From Rhodobacter sp. (lineage in GTDB: Bacteria; Pseudomonadota; Alphaproteobacteria; Rhodobacterales; Rhodobacteraceae), in contig JAIYAE010000024.1 of assembly GCA_027489175.1 (NCBI GenBank), forward strand, positions 1 through 64,000: a DNA stretch of 64,000 nucleotides, read 5' to 3'. The number at the start of each line of letters is the position of its first letter. Within the stretch, counting starts at the first letter, position 1. A program made the translations under genes and the position numbers. The notes below the pieces were generated by a model. It searched no databases, was not told the origin of the DNA, and saw only the letters and a list, made by a program, of their open reading frames with translations. Shown one piece after another: positions 27,247-36,928 of this stretch.

Positions 27247-27295
27247 TGCGGGGCCTCCCCGGTGTGTTGCGCGTTCGTTTAGCGCAGTCGCGCGG

Positions 27296-28354
27296 CTAGG
27301 GGTAGCCTTCGTAGACCTTGGCAAGCGTTTTGCCAAAGGCACGCTCAAACGCGTCGTCTACGGTCAGGCCTGTCCCCAACAGGCGATAGAACGCGCCAAT
27401 CGGCTGCAGGCCGGTCTCGCGTGTCAGGTCATCGGTCACCAGAAAGCCGGTGCGGCCGATGCCTGCGGGATCTTCAAGGCTGGAAAGGTAGTATTCCATC
27501 TGACGTGGGTGGGTAACGCCTTCCTTCCGCAGCTTTTCGATAGAAGTTTTCCGTCCAAGCGGCGTGACCACACCGTCCACCTCGCGCTGGAGGAGTTGCA
27601 TCGTGCCCACAATCAGCCACATCGGACCATTGCGGCGAAAGTATTCGTCGTCCGAGCCGGTCGCGGGGTCGCCCGTCAATTGGGTGATCATCTCCATCGC
27701 CAGCATTCGGCCAAGCTGGTTCCGAAGATCACGCGCGGTGAACCCGCTGTTGTAGGTCGCGTTGCGCTGGTGGCAGAAAAGGATCACGCCCGGCAGATGG
27801 GTCGAAGCGATCCCATAATCGGGTGCGTCCTGGCACAGGCGTTTGGCAAAGCGGCGGACCGATGCGGCAGGGCTATCGGTCAAGGGCGCGGCGCGATCGG
27901 CAATTTCACCAGCGTCTGAGCCGATGACGATGTCGATCGGTGCTGCAAGCTCTACTTCGAACAGGGTCTCGACCTTCGTCAGGGCATCGCTTGCTTCCAA
28001 AAGAAGGTCGGTGCGCAGATCGTTGTCGGGGGCGCCTGCCACCTCGATCCGCAGGCGCCGCCCGAAAGAGGGCCAGTGGCGCGACAGGCTTGCGGTGGCA
28101 AGGCCAAGCTCACGGCAGAAGACGAGGGAAGTGAAGGCATCAAGCTGCCGATCTGCAAGGCTGCCATTCGCGGCCTCAAGCGCGGCAAGGGCGCTGCGGG
28201 TGGCAGGGCCGATCTTGCCATCAGCGGCGCCGGCGTTGAAGCCAAGCGCGGTGAGCTGCTCTTGCAGGCAGGTCGTGCCCTCATTGGCCGCGGAGGGCTG
28301 TCCGGCGGCGAGGGCCAAGAACAGGGCTGTCAGAAGGCGGAGGGACTGGGTCAT
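27296..28354 (-). CDS. Exported protein with peptidoglycan-binding domain
   Basis: Encodes 352 residues from ATG 28354; GTG at 28366 is an alternative, but GAAG 6 nt upstream favours the ATG. A signal peptide ([22 protein letters not shown]) precedes a PG-binding-1-like segment ([20 protein letters not shown], about residues 37-56). The long remainder has no motif I recognise. It is probably periplasmic. A 49-nt gap separates it from argB, and the 140-nt divergent gap to the SDR gene may hold promoters. Confidence 0.75.
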   Translation of the reverse strand: MTQSLRLLTALFLALAAGQPSAANEGTTCLQEQLTALGFNAGAADGKIGPATRSALAALEAANGSLADRQLDAFTSLVFCRELGLATASLSRHWPSFGRRLRIEVAGAPDNDLRTDLLLEASDALTKVETLFEVELAAPIDIVIGSDAGEIADRAAPLTDSPAASVRRFAKRLCQDAPDYGIASTHLPGVILFCHQRNATYNSGFTARDLRNQLGRMLAMEMITQLTGDPATGSDDEYFRRNGPMWLIVGTMQLLQREVDGVVTPLGRKTSIEKLRKEGVTHPRQMEYYLSSLEDPAGIGRTGFLVTDDLTRETGLQPIGAFYRLLGTGLTVDDAFERAFGKTLAKVYEGYP

Positions 28355-28507
28355 CGGGAACTTCACACTCGGGACGTTTGCGACACATGTTCGCCTGCAA
28401 AGGAAAGTGTGCGGCGCTGCTCCGCGGTTGCAATGTTGTCCGTGCCGTTGGGCCTGGCTTGTCTTTCCCGACCAGAAGCGTAGGATTTAGGCCACAGGAG
28501 AGACCGC

Positions 28508-29239
28508 ATGTCCGAACAGAAGACTATCGTCCTGACAGGTGCCAGCCGCGGGATCGGCCATGCCACGGTCAAGCGTTTTTCGGCGGAAGGGTGGCGGGTC
28601 CTGACCTGCTCGCGCCAGCCGTTCGATCCACGCTGCCCCTGGCCGGGGGGCGAGGACAACCATATCCAGCTGGATCTGGCCGACCCCAACAAGACCATCG
28701 CTGCGATCGAGACGATCAAGGCTAAGGTCGGCGGGCGCATCCATGCGTTGGTGAACAACGCGGGGATCAGCCCGAAAGGCACCGGCGGCGCGCGGCTGAG
28801 CACGCTGGACACCGACCTGCGGACCTGGGGGCATGTGTTTCATGTCAATTTCTTCGCGCCGGTGATCCTTGCACGCGGCCTGCGGGACGAATTGGCCGCA
28901 ACCAAAGGGGCAATCGTCAACGTCACCTCGATTGCCGGGGTAAAGGTGCATCCCTTTGCCGGCGCGGCTTATGCCACGTCGAAGGCGGCGTTGGCGGCCC
29001 TCACGCGCGAAATGGCGCATGATTTCGGCCCGCTTGGCGTGCGCGTCAACGCAATCGCCCCGGGCGAGGTGGAGACAGCGATCCTGAGCCCCGGCACCGA
29101 CAAGATCGTGGAAAAACTGCCGTTGCAGCGCCTGGGCCAGCCCCGCGAGGTGGCAGATGTGATCTGGTTCCTGTGTTCGGAGCAGTCCAGCTACATCTCG
29201 GGCGCCGAGATCGAGGTCAACGGCGCCCAGCACGTCTAG
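28508..29239 (+). CDS. Short-chain dehydrogenase/reductase
   Basis: Encodes 243 residues, the length of a classical SDR. The NAD(P)-binding TGASRGIG is at residues 11-18, NNAG at about 86-89, the catalytic Ser lies in VTSIAGVKV, and the Tyr and Lys in YATSKAALA. The C-terminal SGAEIEVNGAQHV segment is also typical. The substrate is not deducible. It converges on the DUF3833 gene with a 3-nt gap. Confidence 0.9.
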   Translation: MSEQKTIVLTGASRGIGHATVKRFSAEGWRVLTCSRQPFDPRCPWPGGEDNHIQLDLADPNKTIAAIETIKAKVGGRIHALVNNAGISPKGTGGARLSTLDTDLRTWGHVFHVNFFAPVILARGLRDELAATKGAIVNVTSIAGVKVHPFAGAAYATSKAALAALTREMAHDFGPLGVRVNAIAPGEVETAILSPGTDKIVEKLPLQRLGQPREVADVIWFLCSEQSSYISGAEIEVNGAQHV

Positions 29240-29242
29240 GGG

Positions 29243-29797
29243 TCAGTCCAGCTTTTCAAAGCTGATCGTGACATCGCCCACATCCACGCCGAAACGCTGC
29301 ATGTAGGCGCGGTTCAGAAGCCGGTCGTCGGACAAAAGCCACATCCAGTCATCGAAGGTCACGCGGACGGTGTCAGCACTGCCATCCGCGGCAGGGACCG
29401 GAAGGTCAATTGTGTAGCGCCAGTTGAAACGGTCGCCGTTCTCTTGGCCAACCGCCTCACCAATTACGCCTGGTGCCGTTCCACGCCAGCTGTCCGGGCC
29501 GGTCTTGACTAGCGTCCAGACGCGCTGTTCGGTGGAGCCGTCCTCATACACGAAATCCTCGACCAGCTTCAGGCGTTCGCCGTTCCAGTCGCCCTTGATG
29601 GTCACGTCAAAGCGGCGGCGGACGGTGCCAAAGATGTCCTGGAATTGGCCCTTGGCGACAAGGGTGCCGTCGAAGAACTCTTCCAGGTTCAGTTGCCGGT
29701 CGCTGAGCGCGGGGTCGTTGAACGAAGGTTTGCCGGTGCAGGCGGCCAGGAAAACGATGGCTGCGAGGGCGAGGGTAGAGGCGAATGGCAGGCGCAT
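29243..29797 (-). CDS. DUF3833 family lipoprotein
   Basis: Encodes 184 residues. A type II signal peptide (MRLPFASTLALAAIVFLAAC) ends in a lipobox with Cys 20. The mature part has the DUF3833 pattern: NLEEFFDGTLVAKGQFQDIF near the start and WMWLLSDDRLLNRAYM near the end, with beta-rich sequence between. The function of this family is not established. It is divergent from ttcA across 134 nt. Confidence 0.82.
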   Translation of the reverse strand: MRLPFASTLALAAIVFLAACTGKPSFNDPALSDRQLNLEEFFDGTLVAKGQFQDIFGTVRRRFDVTIKGDWNGERLKLVEDFVYEDGSTEQRVWTLVKTGPDSWRGTAPGVIGEAVGQENGDRFNWRYTIDLPVPAADGSADTVRVTFDDWMWLLSDDRLLNRAYMQRFGVDVGDVTISFEKLD

Positions 29798-29931
29798 GAC
29801 GATATCCTTTGTCAGTCATACGTAGACCGCGTTCATCTGGATGCATGATGGGCAAGGCGGGTAGGTGCCGGGCTTTGCCTTGGCTGCCGGGCTTTGGCAT
29901 AAGGGGCTGACCCTTGCCGAAAGGTGCCCCG

Positions 29932-30801
29932 ATGCTTGACGAAGCCGAGATCCACCCGCTGTTTGAAGGCGCGCCCAAGGACCTTGCGTTTCGCAAGCTG
30001 CGCAAGCGTCTGGTCGCGCAGGTGCGGGAGGCGATCGAAACCTACGGCATGGCCAATGCCGGTGAGCGGTGGCTGGTCTGTCTTTCGGGGGGCAAGGACA
30101 GCTACACGCTTCTGGCAATCCTGCAGGAGCTAAAATGGCGCGGCCTGCTGCCGGTGGACCTGCTGGCCTGCAATCTGGATCAGGGCCAACCCGGCTTTCC
30201 GGCGACGGTCCTGCCGGAGTTCCTGACCCGCATGGGCGTGCCGCACCGGATTGAGTATCAGGACACCTATTCCATCGTGATGGACAAGGTTCCGCAGGGC
30301 AAAACCTACTGCAGTCTCTGTTCGCGGCTTCGGCGTGGCAACCTGTACCGCATCGCGCGCGAGGAGGGGTGTTCAACGGTGATCCTTGGGCATCACCGCG
30401 ATGATATTCTTGAGACCTTCTTCATGAACCTGTTCCACGGTGGGCGGTTGGCCAGCATGCCGCCGCGCCTGTTGAACGAAGAGGGCGACCTTTACCTTGC
30501 GCGACCGCTTGCCTTCGTGGCCGAAGCGGACTGTGACAGCTTTGCCCGTGCCATGGCCTATCCGATCATCCCATGTGACCTCTGTGGCAGTCAGGAGGGG
30601 CTGCAGCGGATGCAGGTGAAGCGGTTGCTGGACGGCTGGGAAGCACAGATGCCTGGACGCCGCCAAATCATGTTTCGGGCATTGATGAATGCGAAGCCAT
30701 CGCATCTGGCCGACCCGACCCTCTTTGACTTTGCCGGGCTAAGGGTTGCGAACGCTCCGGCAGATCAAGACAATTGTCTGCAACTTTTGGCAGAGCGTTA
30801 A
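29932..30801 (+). CDS. ttcA: tRNA 2-thiocytidine synthetase TtcA
   Basis: Encodes 289 residues from ATG 29932 ([11 protein letters not shown]), with GAAAGG at 29919-29924; a TTG six codons upstream is less likely. It thiolates C32 of certain tRNAs using ATP and an Fe-S cluster. The P-loop SGGKDS is present, and the two CxxC motifs (CSLCSRLRR and CDLCGSQEG) that ligate the cluster with conserved spacing are intact. Substrates include tRNA-Arg. Confidence 0.94.
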   Translation: MLDEAEIHPLFEGAPKDLAFRKLRKRLVAQVREAIETYGMANAGERWLVCLSGGKDSYTLLAILQELKWRGLLPVDLLACNLDQGQPGFPATVLPEFLTRMGVPHRIEYQDTYSIVMDKVPQGKTYCSLCSRLRRGNLYRIAREEGCSTVILGHHRDDILETFFMNLFHGGRLASMPPRLLNEEGDLYLARPLAFVAEADCDSFARAMAYPIIPCDLCGSQEGLQRMQVKRLLDGWEAQMPGRRQIMFRALMNAKPSHLADPTLFDFAGLRVANAPADQDNCLQLLAER

Positions 30802-30859
30802 GGAACTGATCAGGAACATTCTCCTAGTTTGATCGCATCCGGGCCAAGGGGCCTTTCAG

Positions 30860-32383
30860 ATGCGGGGTGCGGGAATGCGACCTGGTGTTCAACGGCTGGC
30901 AGGGCTTCGGGCGCTTGGGGTGCAACGCCGACCCGAACTTCTGGTTTTCCTGCCTGCCTTGGCCCTTGCCGTCCTTTGGACCGGTGGGGAACGGGCGCTC
31001 CTCGCCGTGGCCATTGCCTTTCCGCTGACCCTGGTGCTGTTGCGGTGGCTTTTGCCCGCGCCGGTGTCCTTGCCGGTTTCGGATCAGGTGATTGACCGCC
31101 TTGACGCAGCCCTGCGGGATACGTCGCAAGGTGAACGACAGACCGGCTGCTTCGTACTGCAGTTCGATGATACCTCCTGGCTATGTGACCGGCACGGGCG
31201 CACCCGACAGTCTGAGATTTTGGCGGCATGCGTGGCGCGGATCCGCGGAGCAATGCGGCCGGGCGACATGCTGTTCCCGCTGGAAGACGGCAGCTTGGTC
31301 GTGGCGCTGGCCCCGACGCAGCGCCTTGATCTGGAAGTGATGGTGCGCATTGCCGGACGGCTGCAGCTTGTGGTGCAACAGCCGATGCTACTGGGCGAGG
31401 GTTCGGCCCAGGTGACCTGCTGCATCGGCTTTTGCCACGCCCGGCAAGTGACTGAAGCGGGCGGCCGGTCCCTGCTTGAGGCGGCACAGGTCGCGGTGGA
31501 CGAAGCGATGCGGCACGGACCGGGGGCGATCCGGGCCTATACCGCCGATCTGGCAAAGGCGCGGGCGCAGCGTAATGCCCTGCGCGACGGTTTTGCTGCA
31601 GCCGTGGCCGAGGGTCAGGTGCGGGCGCATTTTCAGCCACAGCTTTCTACCGACAGTGGTGAGGTGTCCGGAGTCGAGGTTCTGGCCCGCTGGCATCACC
31701 CGGAACAGGGCTGCTTGCCGCCGGGACAGTTCCTGCCGGCGCTACAGGGCACCGATCTTATGGCGCTTCTGGCGCGCGAAATGCTTGGTCAGGCGCTTCA
31801 GGCGCTGGCTGCCTGGGACCGCGCCGGTTTGCGCGTGCCGCAAGTGGCCGTGAACTTCGCTGCGGAAGAGCTGCGGGATCCGCAATTGCCAGAGCGGCTG
31901 ACCTGGGCACTGGACCGCCATGACCTTGCCCCGTCGCGGCTGACAGTCGAAGTGCTGGAATCCGTCGTCGCTGGAGAAGAGGATGACATCATTGCCCGCA
32001 ACATCGCCCGAATCGCCCAGCTTGGCTGCGGTGTCGATCTCGACGACTTCGGCACGGGCAATGCCTCGATCACCTCGATCCGGCGCTTTGCCCTGCAGCG
32101 CCTGAAGATCGATCGCAGCTTCGTCCGTGATATCGACACGGATCGTGGGCAGCAAAAGCTGGTGACGGCCATTCTGTCGCTGGCAGAAAAACTCGGGCTT
32201 GAGACATTGGCAGAAGGCGTTGAAACGCGCGGTGAACATGCAATGTTGGCCCAACTGGGTTGCGGTCATGTCCAGGGCTACGTGATCGCCCGACCGATGC
32301 CCTTTGAGGACATGGCACCCTGGCTTGTCCGTCACCGAGAAGACTTGGCCACTGCGCTTTGCATCGATATGCGGGCGCGTTAG
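30860..32383 (+). CDS. EAL-domain phosphodiesterase with degenerate GGDEF domain
   Basis: Encodes 507 residues. Two hydrophobic segments (about 28-45 and 50-68) precede a GGDEF-like domain at about 75-230 whose active site reads EDGSL, so it cannot make cyclic di-GMP. The EAL domain (about 250-490) keeps the metal- and substrate-binding pattern: EVLARW, VNFAAEEL, TVEVLES, DDFGTGNAS, KIDRSFV, EGVETRGE and QGYVIARP. It probably hydrolyses cyclic di-GMP, perhaps controlled by the inactive GGDEF part. It is 58 nt downstream of ttcA. The first catalytic motif is EVL rather than EAL, which is tolerated. Confidence 0.88.
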   Translation: MRGAGMRPGVQRLAGLRALGVQRRPELLVFLPALALAVLWTGGERALLAVAIAFPLTLVLLRWLLPAPVSLPVSDQVIDRLDAALRDTSQGERQTGCFVLQFDDTSWLCDRHGRTRQSEILAACVARIRGAMRPGDMLFPLEDGSLVVALAPTQRLDLEVMVRIAGRLQLVVQQPMLLGEGSAQVTCCIGFCHARQVTEAGGRSLLEAAQVAVDEAMRHGPGAIRAYTADLAKARAQRNALRDGFAAAVAEGQVRAHFQPQLSTDSGEVSGVEVLARWHHPEQGCLPPGQFLPALQGTDLMALLAREMLGQALQALAAWDRAGLRVPQVAVNFAAEELRDPQLPERLTWALDRHDLAPSRLTVEVLESVVAGEEDDIIARNIARIAQLGCGVDLDDFGTGNASITSIRRFALQRLKIDRSFVRDIDTDRGQQKLVTAILSLAEKLGLETLAEGVETRGEHAMLAQLGCGHVQGYVIARPMPFEDMAPWLVRHREDLATALCIDMRAR

Positions 32384-32604
32384 ACGGGCATAGGTTGTTC
32401 GGTAGCTTGGACCGGGGCGGCACGGGCGCGGTCGTCAAGAGCAAGGGATGCCCGGTACAAGGTTCCGCCGACAGCGGCAGACTGGTCAGGACGCAATGAT
32501 TTGACAGCCTATGCCACCTGTGACCGGGTGAAAGCGCTTGACCTTTGCCCGGCCCTGTCGTTGAAGCACCGCTGATCACGGGTGATCGGCATGGTGGTTG
32601 ATCG

Positions 32605-34440
32605 ATGGAAGAACAGAACAACAAGAACCTGATCCTGGCGATGGTGCTCAGCGCGGCGGTGATGATCGTCTGGTTCGTCCTGTTCCCACCGCCCGAACCG
32701 GTTGCCGATCTGACCACCCCCGCCGGAACCGAAGCCGTGGCGCCCTTGGCGCCTACCGCCGACCCCGCCGTGGACGCGCAGGCCGGTGCTGCGCAATCTG
32801 GCGCCGCCCCCGCCGTGCCAGAAGCCCCGCGCCTGACAATCGACACGCCGAAACTCTCTGGCTCGCTGTCGCTTTTGGGCGGTCGGATCGATGATCTGTC
32901 GCTGAAAGGCTACCGCGAGACGCTGGAGCCCGGGGCGGACACGGTCCATGTCTTGTCACCCGTGGGTGAGGATCTTGCTTACTATTCGGTATTCGGCTGG
33001 CTGCCGGGTTCGGGTCTTGCGGCCGGCGATGTGCCCGACGCGATGACGGAGTGGCAGCTTGCGGCGGGCGACACATTGGCACCGGGCGCGCCGGTCAGCC
33101 TGCGGTGGGACAACGGCAAGGGACTGACGTTCCTACGCGAAATCGCGGTCGATGAAGACTTCATGTTCACGGTGACCGATCGGGTGGAGAATGTCTCGGC
33201 CGGGACGGTGACACTTCAGCCCTATGGGATCATCGCGCGCCACGGACTGCCCAAGTTGCAGAACATCTTCGTGGTTCACGAAGGCGCCATCCAACGCAAT
33301 GATGGCGAGCTTCTGGAAACCGACTATGCCGACATCACCGAACTAGAAGTTGATCCGGCCGAAGGACTTCCGGCACAAGTGACGCAGTCCGAGACGGACG
33401 GTTGGATCGGCTTTACCGACCATTACTGGATGACGACCCTGATCCCCGAGCAGGGCAAGCCCTACAAGTCTGTGCTGAAGTATGTGCCGAACGCGGGGAT
33501 CTACCAGGCCGAGGTTCGCCCGCCCGCCGTCAGCCTTGACGCTGGGGCAAGCAGCACGTCGACCGTGCGGTTTTTTGCCGGGGCGAAGGAATGGGCCACG
33601 ATCCGCGCCTATGAGACCGAAGCTGGTATCCCGGGGTTCCTTGATTCCATCGACTGGGGCTGGTTCTACTTCTTGACCAAGCCGATTTTCGCCGTGCTGC
33701 ACTGGCTGAACGCCCTGATCGGCAACATGGGCCTGGCTATCATCGCGCTGACCTTCGTCTTGAAGATCATTGTGCTGCCGTTGGCCTACAAATCCTACGT
33801 CTCTATGGCGCGGATGAAAGAACTGCAGCCTGAAATGGAAGCGCTGAAAGAGCGCGCGGGCGACGACAAACAGAAGCTCCAGCGCGAGATGATGCAGCTT
33901 TACAAGGACAAGAAGGTGAACCCGGCAGCGGGTTGCCTGCCGATCCTGATCCAGATCCCGATCTTTTTCGCGCTGTACAAGGTGATCTTCGTCACCATCG
34001 AATTGCGGCACGCGCCGTTCTTTGGCTGGTTGAACGACCTCTCTGCACCGGACAGCTCATCGTTGTTCAACGCGTTCGGGCTGTTGCCCTGGGATGCGCC
34101 ACCGACCGGGTCGCTTTTGCACCTGATCTTCATCGGGGTGCTGCCGATCCTTTTGGGGATCACCATGTGGCTGCAGCAAAAGCTGAACCCGGCACCCGCT
34201 GACCCGGTTCAACAACAGATCTTTGCCTGGATGCCTTGGGTGTTCATGTTCATGCTGGGCGGCTTTGCCAGCGGGCTGGTGGTGTACTGGATCACCAACA
34301 ACACCATCACCTTTGCCCAGCAGTATGTCATCATGCGCAGCCATGGGCACAAACCGGACCTGTTTGGAAACATCAAGTCGGGCTTCAAGAAAAAGCCACC
34401 AGAGCCGGTGTCGGACAAGTCCAAGGCGAAGAAGAAGTGA
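32605..34440 (+). CDS. yidC: Membrane protein insertase YidC
   Basis: Encodes 611 residues. An N-terminal membrane anchor (about 9-26) is followed by a large periplasmic domain (about 60-355). The C-terminal insertase domain begins at WFYFLTKPIFAVLHWLNALIG and contains the conserved ALTFVLKIIVLPLAYKSYVS segment with the hydrophilic-groove Arg in VSMARMK. It ends with a basic tail. It inserts proteins such as F0 subunits. The MOSC gene overlaps its stop. The 220-nt gap upstream has TTGACA and TTGACC hexamers but no convincing full promoter. Confidence 0.95.
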   Translation: MEEQNNKNLILAMVLSAAVMIVWFVLFPPPEPVADLTTPAGTEAVAPLAPTADPAVDAQAGAAQSGAAPAVPEAPRLTIDTPKLSGSLSLLGGRIDDLSLKGYRETLEPGADTVHVLSPVGEDLAYYSVFGWLPGSGLAAGDVPDAMTEWQLAAGDTLAPGAPVSLRWDNGKGLTFLREIAVDEDFMFTVTDRVENVSAGTVTLQPYGIIARHGLPKLQNIFVVHEGAIQRNDGELLETDYADITELEVDPAEGLPAQVTQSETDGWIGFTDHYWMTTLIPEQGKPYKSVLKYVPNAGIYQAEVRPPAVSLDAGASSTSTVRFFAGAKEWATIRAYETEAGIPGFLDSIDWGWFYFLTKPIFAVLHWLNALIGNMGLAIIALTFVLKIIVLPLAYKSYVSMARMKELQPEMEALKERAGDDKQKLQREMMQLYKDKKVNPAAGCLPILIQIPIFFALYKVIFVTIELRHAPFFGWLNDLSAPDSSSLFNAFGLLPWDAPPTGSLLHLIFIGVLPILLGITMWLQQKLNPAPADPVQQQIFAWMPWVFMFMLGGFASGLVVYWITNNTITFAQQYVIMRSHGHKPDLFGNIKSGFKKKPPEPVSDKSKAKKK

Positions 34441-35201
34441 CCGCGACGAAGATCGGGAGGGTGGCTCATCTTGTCCGCCACCCGATCAAGTCTGCCGGGT
34501 ATGAGGCGGTAGACGCGGTCACGCTCAACGCTGGTGAAGCCTTTCCGTTCGACCGGGTCTGGGCCGTGGCACATGCGGCCGCGCGCCTGCCAGACCCGCT
34601 GGCCTGGGCGCCGAAGCTGCAATTCCTGCGCGGCTGGGGGTCGGCTGATCTGATGGCGGTGTCCTGCGCGTCTGACCCGACGATAGGCAAGGTCACGCTG
34701 TCGCACCCGCGCCGCCCGACGGAAAGCTTTCACCCCGATGATGCGACGGATGCGGCCCGACTGATCGATTGGTTGCGCCCCCTCTGGCCCGAAAACCGGC
34801 CCGAGCCTGCGCGCGTGGTCCGGGTTCCGGGTCAGGCGCTGACCGACCAGGATCAGCCCTTGGTGTCGATCAATAGCCTGACCTCGCTGGAGGAGCTGTC
34901 GGCGCGGATCGGGCAGGATCTGTCGATTCACCGCTGGCGCGGGAACATCTGGGTGGATGGCTGGGCTCCATGGGCAGAGCTGGGCCTGATCGGGCAGGAC
35001 ATCACGATCGGCGCTGCCCGGCTGCGGGTGGAAGAGCCGATCGGCCGCTGCCGCGCGACAGGGGCAAATCCGCGGACCGGGGTGCTGGATGCCGATACCA
35101 TGGCGGCATTGGAAGCGGGCTATGGCCACACCGATTTTGGCATCTTCGCCCGGGTGGTTGCTGGCGGAGATGTGGCTTTGGGCGATGAGGTGCGGGCATG
35201 A
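34437..35201 (+). CDS. MOSC-domain protein
   Basis: Encodes 254 residues from a GTG at 34437 that overlaps the yidC stop; an AAGAAG stretch just upstream could serve as the ribosome site. The N-terminal MOSC beta-barrel (VRHPIKSAGYEAVDAV) precedes the MOSC domain. The active Cys lies in GRCRATGANPRTG near the C-terminus. MOSC proteins handle sulfur or molybdenum-cofactor sulfur; the substrate is unknown. It overlaps engB by 4 nt and is therefore likely co-translated. Confidence 0.85.
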   Translation: MTATKIGRVAHLVRHPIKSAGYEAVDAVTLNAGEAFPFDRVWAVAHAAARLPDPLAWAPKLQFLRGWGSADLMAVSCASDPTIGKVTLSHPRRPTESFHPDDATDAARLIDWLRPLWPENRPEPARVVRVPGQALTDQDQPLVSINSLTSLEELSARIGQDLSIHRWRGNIWVDGWAPWAELGLIGQDITIGAARLRVEEPIGRCRATGANPRTGVLDADTMAALEAGYGHTDFGIFARVVAGGDVALGDEVRA

Positions 35202-35848
35202 GCATGGTTTTCACCCTGGCCCCAGAGCCGGAACTTGAGGCGCGGGAAACCGGGCGGCTGCTGTTTGCCGGGCCGGTGACCTTTGTCAAAGGCGTGGTGG
35301 CCATGTCTGGCCTGCCCCCTGCCGACCGGATTGAGGTTTGCTTTGCCGGTCGGTCGAATGTCGGGAAGTCTAGCCTGATCAACGCACTGACAGGCCGCAA
35401 GACGCTTGCACGGGCGTCAAACACTCCGGGCCGGACGCAAGAGATCAACTTTTTCGCGCTGGGTGAGACGCGCTATCTGGTCGACCTTCCCGGCTATGGC
35501 TATGCCGAGGCGCCAGTGGCGATTGTTGCAAAGTGGCAGGCGCTGCTGAAGCAATACCTTGCCGGTCGCCAGACCCTGCGCCGGGCTTTCGTGCTGATCG
35601 ACGCGCGGCATGGGGTCAAGGACGTGGACGAAGAGATTCTGAAGCTCTTGGACCGGTCCGCCGTCACCTTTCAGGCCGTGCTGACCAAGGTGGACAAGAT
35701 CAACCGGGCCGACCGCGACGCGGTGATCGAACAGGTCAAGGGGGCGCTGGCAAAGCACCCCGCCGCCTATCCGGAGGTGGTGGTGACCAGCTCTGAAAAG
35801 GGCGAGGGCATCGAAACCTTGCGCGCAATCATCGCCACACTGGTTTAG
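35198..35848 (+). CDS. engB: Ribosome-biogenesis GTPase EngB (YihA/YsxC)
   Basis: Encodes 216 residues. A GTPase essential for 50S assembly in many bacteria. G1 GRSNVGKSS is at 51-59, the G2 Thr lies in TPGRTQEINFF, G3 DLPGYG is at about 96-101, and G4 TKVDK is near 167-171. It is the third gene of the yidC-MOSC-engB unit. It converges on yidD with a 3-nt gap. Confidence 0.95.
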   Translation: MSMVFTLAPEPELEARETGRLLFAGPVTFVKGVVAMSGLPPADRIEVCFAGRSNVGKSSLINALTGRKTLARASNTPGRTQEINFFALGETRYLVDLPGYGYAEAPVAIVAKWQALLKQYLAGRQTLRRAFVLIDARHGVKDVDEEILKLLDRSAVTFQAVLTKVDKINRADRDAVIEQVKGALAKHPAAYPEVVVTSSEKGEGIETLRAIIATLV

Positions 35849-35851
35849 GCG

Positions 35852-36100
35852 CTAAAGCTGGGCGTCATGCTCCGGGTCCGCCCCCGGGACCGGGTCATAG
35901 CCGTGCCCGCCCCAAGGGTGGCAGCGGCACAGCCGGTGTGCGGTCAGATAGCCCCCTTTCAGCGCGCCATGACGTTCCAGCGCCTCAAGCGCATAGGCGG
36001 AGCAAGTGGGCTGAAAGCGGCAGCCATGGCCCACCCATGGCGACAGGATCAGGCGGTATGCCCTGACCGGCAAGGCAAGGACATGGGCCAACGGGGTCAT
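35852..36100 (-). CDS. yidD: YidD membrane protein insertion factor
   Basis: Encodes 82 residues. The family signature is visible: a hydrophobic N-terminus, YRLILSPWVGHGCRFQPTCS with conserved Cys residues, YALEALERHG, and a C-terminal RCHPWGGHGYDPV. YidD assists YidC in membrane protein insertion. The start overlaps the rnpA stop by 4 nt. Confidence 0.93.
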   Translation of the reverse strand: MTPLAHVLALPVRAYRLILSPWVGHGCRFQPTCSAYALEALERHGALKGGYLTAHRLCRCHPWGGHGYDPVPGADPEHDAQL

Positions 36101-36504
36101 GGCTTTGGTCGGTGAATGCTGCGCAAGGCTTGGGCCAGATCGGTGGCAAGGTCACTGTAGGGGCGGGTGACGGTCGCCTCGGGCCGGGCGACAAGGACGT
36201 AGTCCCAGCCAGGCAGCGCCAACGCCGGCAGCCCCTCACGCGCCAAAGCCCGCAGTCGGCGCTTGGCGCGGTTGCGCAGGACGGCGTTGCCGATCTTCTT
36301 GGACGCAGTAAAGCCGATGCGGATGATGTCTGTGCCGTCGCCCCGCTCGCGCGCCTGCAACAGGAAACCGCCCGTGCCTTGCCGCCGGGCCGAGGCAGCT
36401 TTCAGGAAATCGGCGCGCTTGCGCATCACGCAAAGGGAAACCGCCGGAGAGGCGGCGGGCGCTGTGGCATTGTTGCCTTGGCCCTGGCTCTCCGGCGGTG
36501 TCAT
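36097..36504 (-). CDS. rnpA: Ribonuclease P protein component
   Basis: Encodes 135 residues from ATG 36504 (MTPPESQGQG). It is the protein subunit that helps the RNase P RNA mature tRNA 5' ends. The N-terminal extension before LRKRADFLKA-like sequence (here MRKRADFLKAASARRQ) is typical of Rhodobacterales. The RNR motif lies in NAVLRNRAKRRLRALAR. It sits between rpmH and yidD. Confidence 0.94.
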   Translation of the reverse strand: MTPPESQGQGNNATAPAASPAVSLCVMRKRADFLKAASARRQGTGGFLLQARERGDGTDIIRIGFTASKKIGNAVLRNRAKRRLRALAREGLPALALPGWDYVLVARPEATVTRPYSDLATDLAQALRSIHRPKP

Positions 36505-36537
36505 GTCACGACCCCAGACCCCCCAAAGGGGGCACAA

Positions 36538-36672
36538 TCAGGCAGTAAGCTTGTGACGGCCCTTGGCGCGGCGCGCAGCCAGCACAAGGCGGCCATTCTT
36601 GGTGGCCATACGCGAACGAAACCCGTGGCGGCGCTTGCGAACCAGGTTCGACGGTTGAAAGGTGCGCTTCAT
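36538..36672 (-). CDS. rpmH: 50S ribosomal protein L34
   Basis: Encodes 44 residues reading [17 protein letters not shown] at the start and [10 protein letters not shown] at the end, the full L34 sequence. It is among the smallest ribosomal proteins. It heads the rpmH-rnpA-yidD unit, with rnpA starting 33 nt after its stop. It has a good upstream promoter. Confidence 0.95.
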   Translation of the reverse strand: MKRTFQPSNLVRKRRHGFRSRMATKNGRLVLAARRAKGRHKLTA

Positions 36673-36738
36673 CGCGGCTCTCCATCAGACGGTGCCCGAT
36701 CCTAAGACGGATTCGAGACCTGTAAACTTGAAGCCCGG

Positions 36739-36767
36739 TCTTTACGGGCGGTCGGGACCCAAGTCAA
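36739..36767 (-). promoter_or_regulatory. Probable rpmH promoter
   Basis: On the minus strand, -35 TTGACT (36767-36762) is followed by a 17-nt spacer and -10 TAAAGA (36744-36739). The expected start is near 36732, giving a leader of about 60 nt before rpmH. The upstream region is moderately AT-rich. Confidence 0.55.
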
Positions 36768-36928
36768 CGCAGCCGTCGCGTTTTCCTGCAACATTTCGCC
36801 CGAACCAGCTCGGATATGTTTCAAACCACGACGGATCGTCGGCAAATGGATCAATGCAACGTGAGGGCTCTGTCAATCAGCCCCTGCCTGCGCCATCTTC
36901 GACCACCATGCAAGGAAAGAGCAACCTC

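Noticed and set aside
25588-27282. Long open frame (564 codons) on the plus strand opposite the ferredoxin-like and argB genes
   Set aside because: Antisense to two well-supported genes with no motif of its own.
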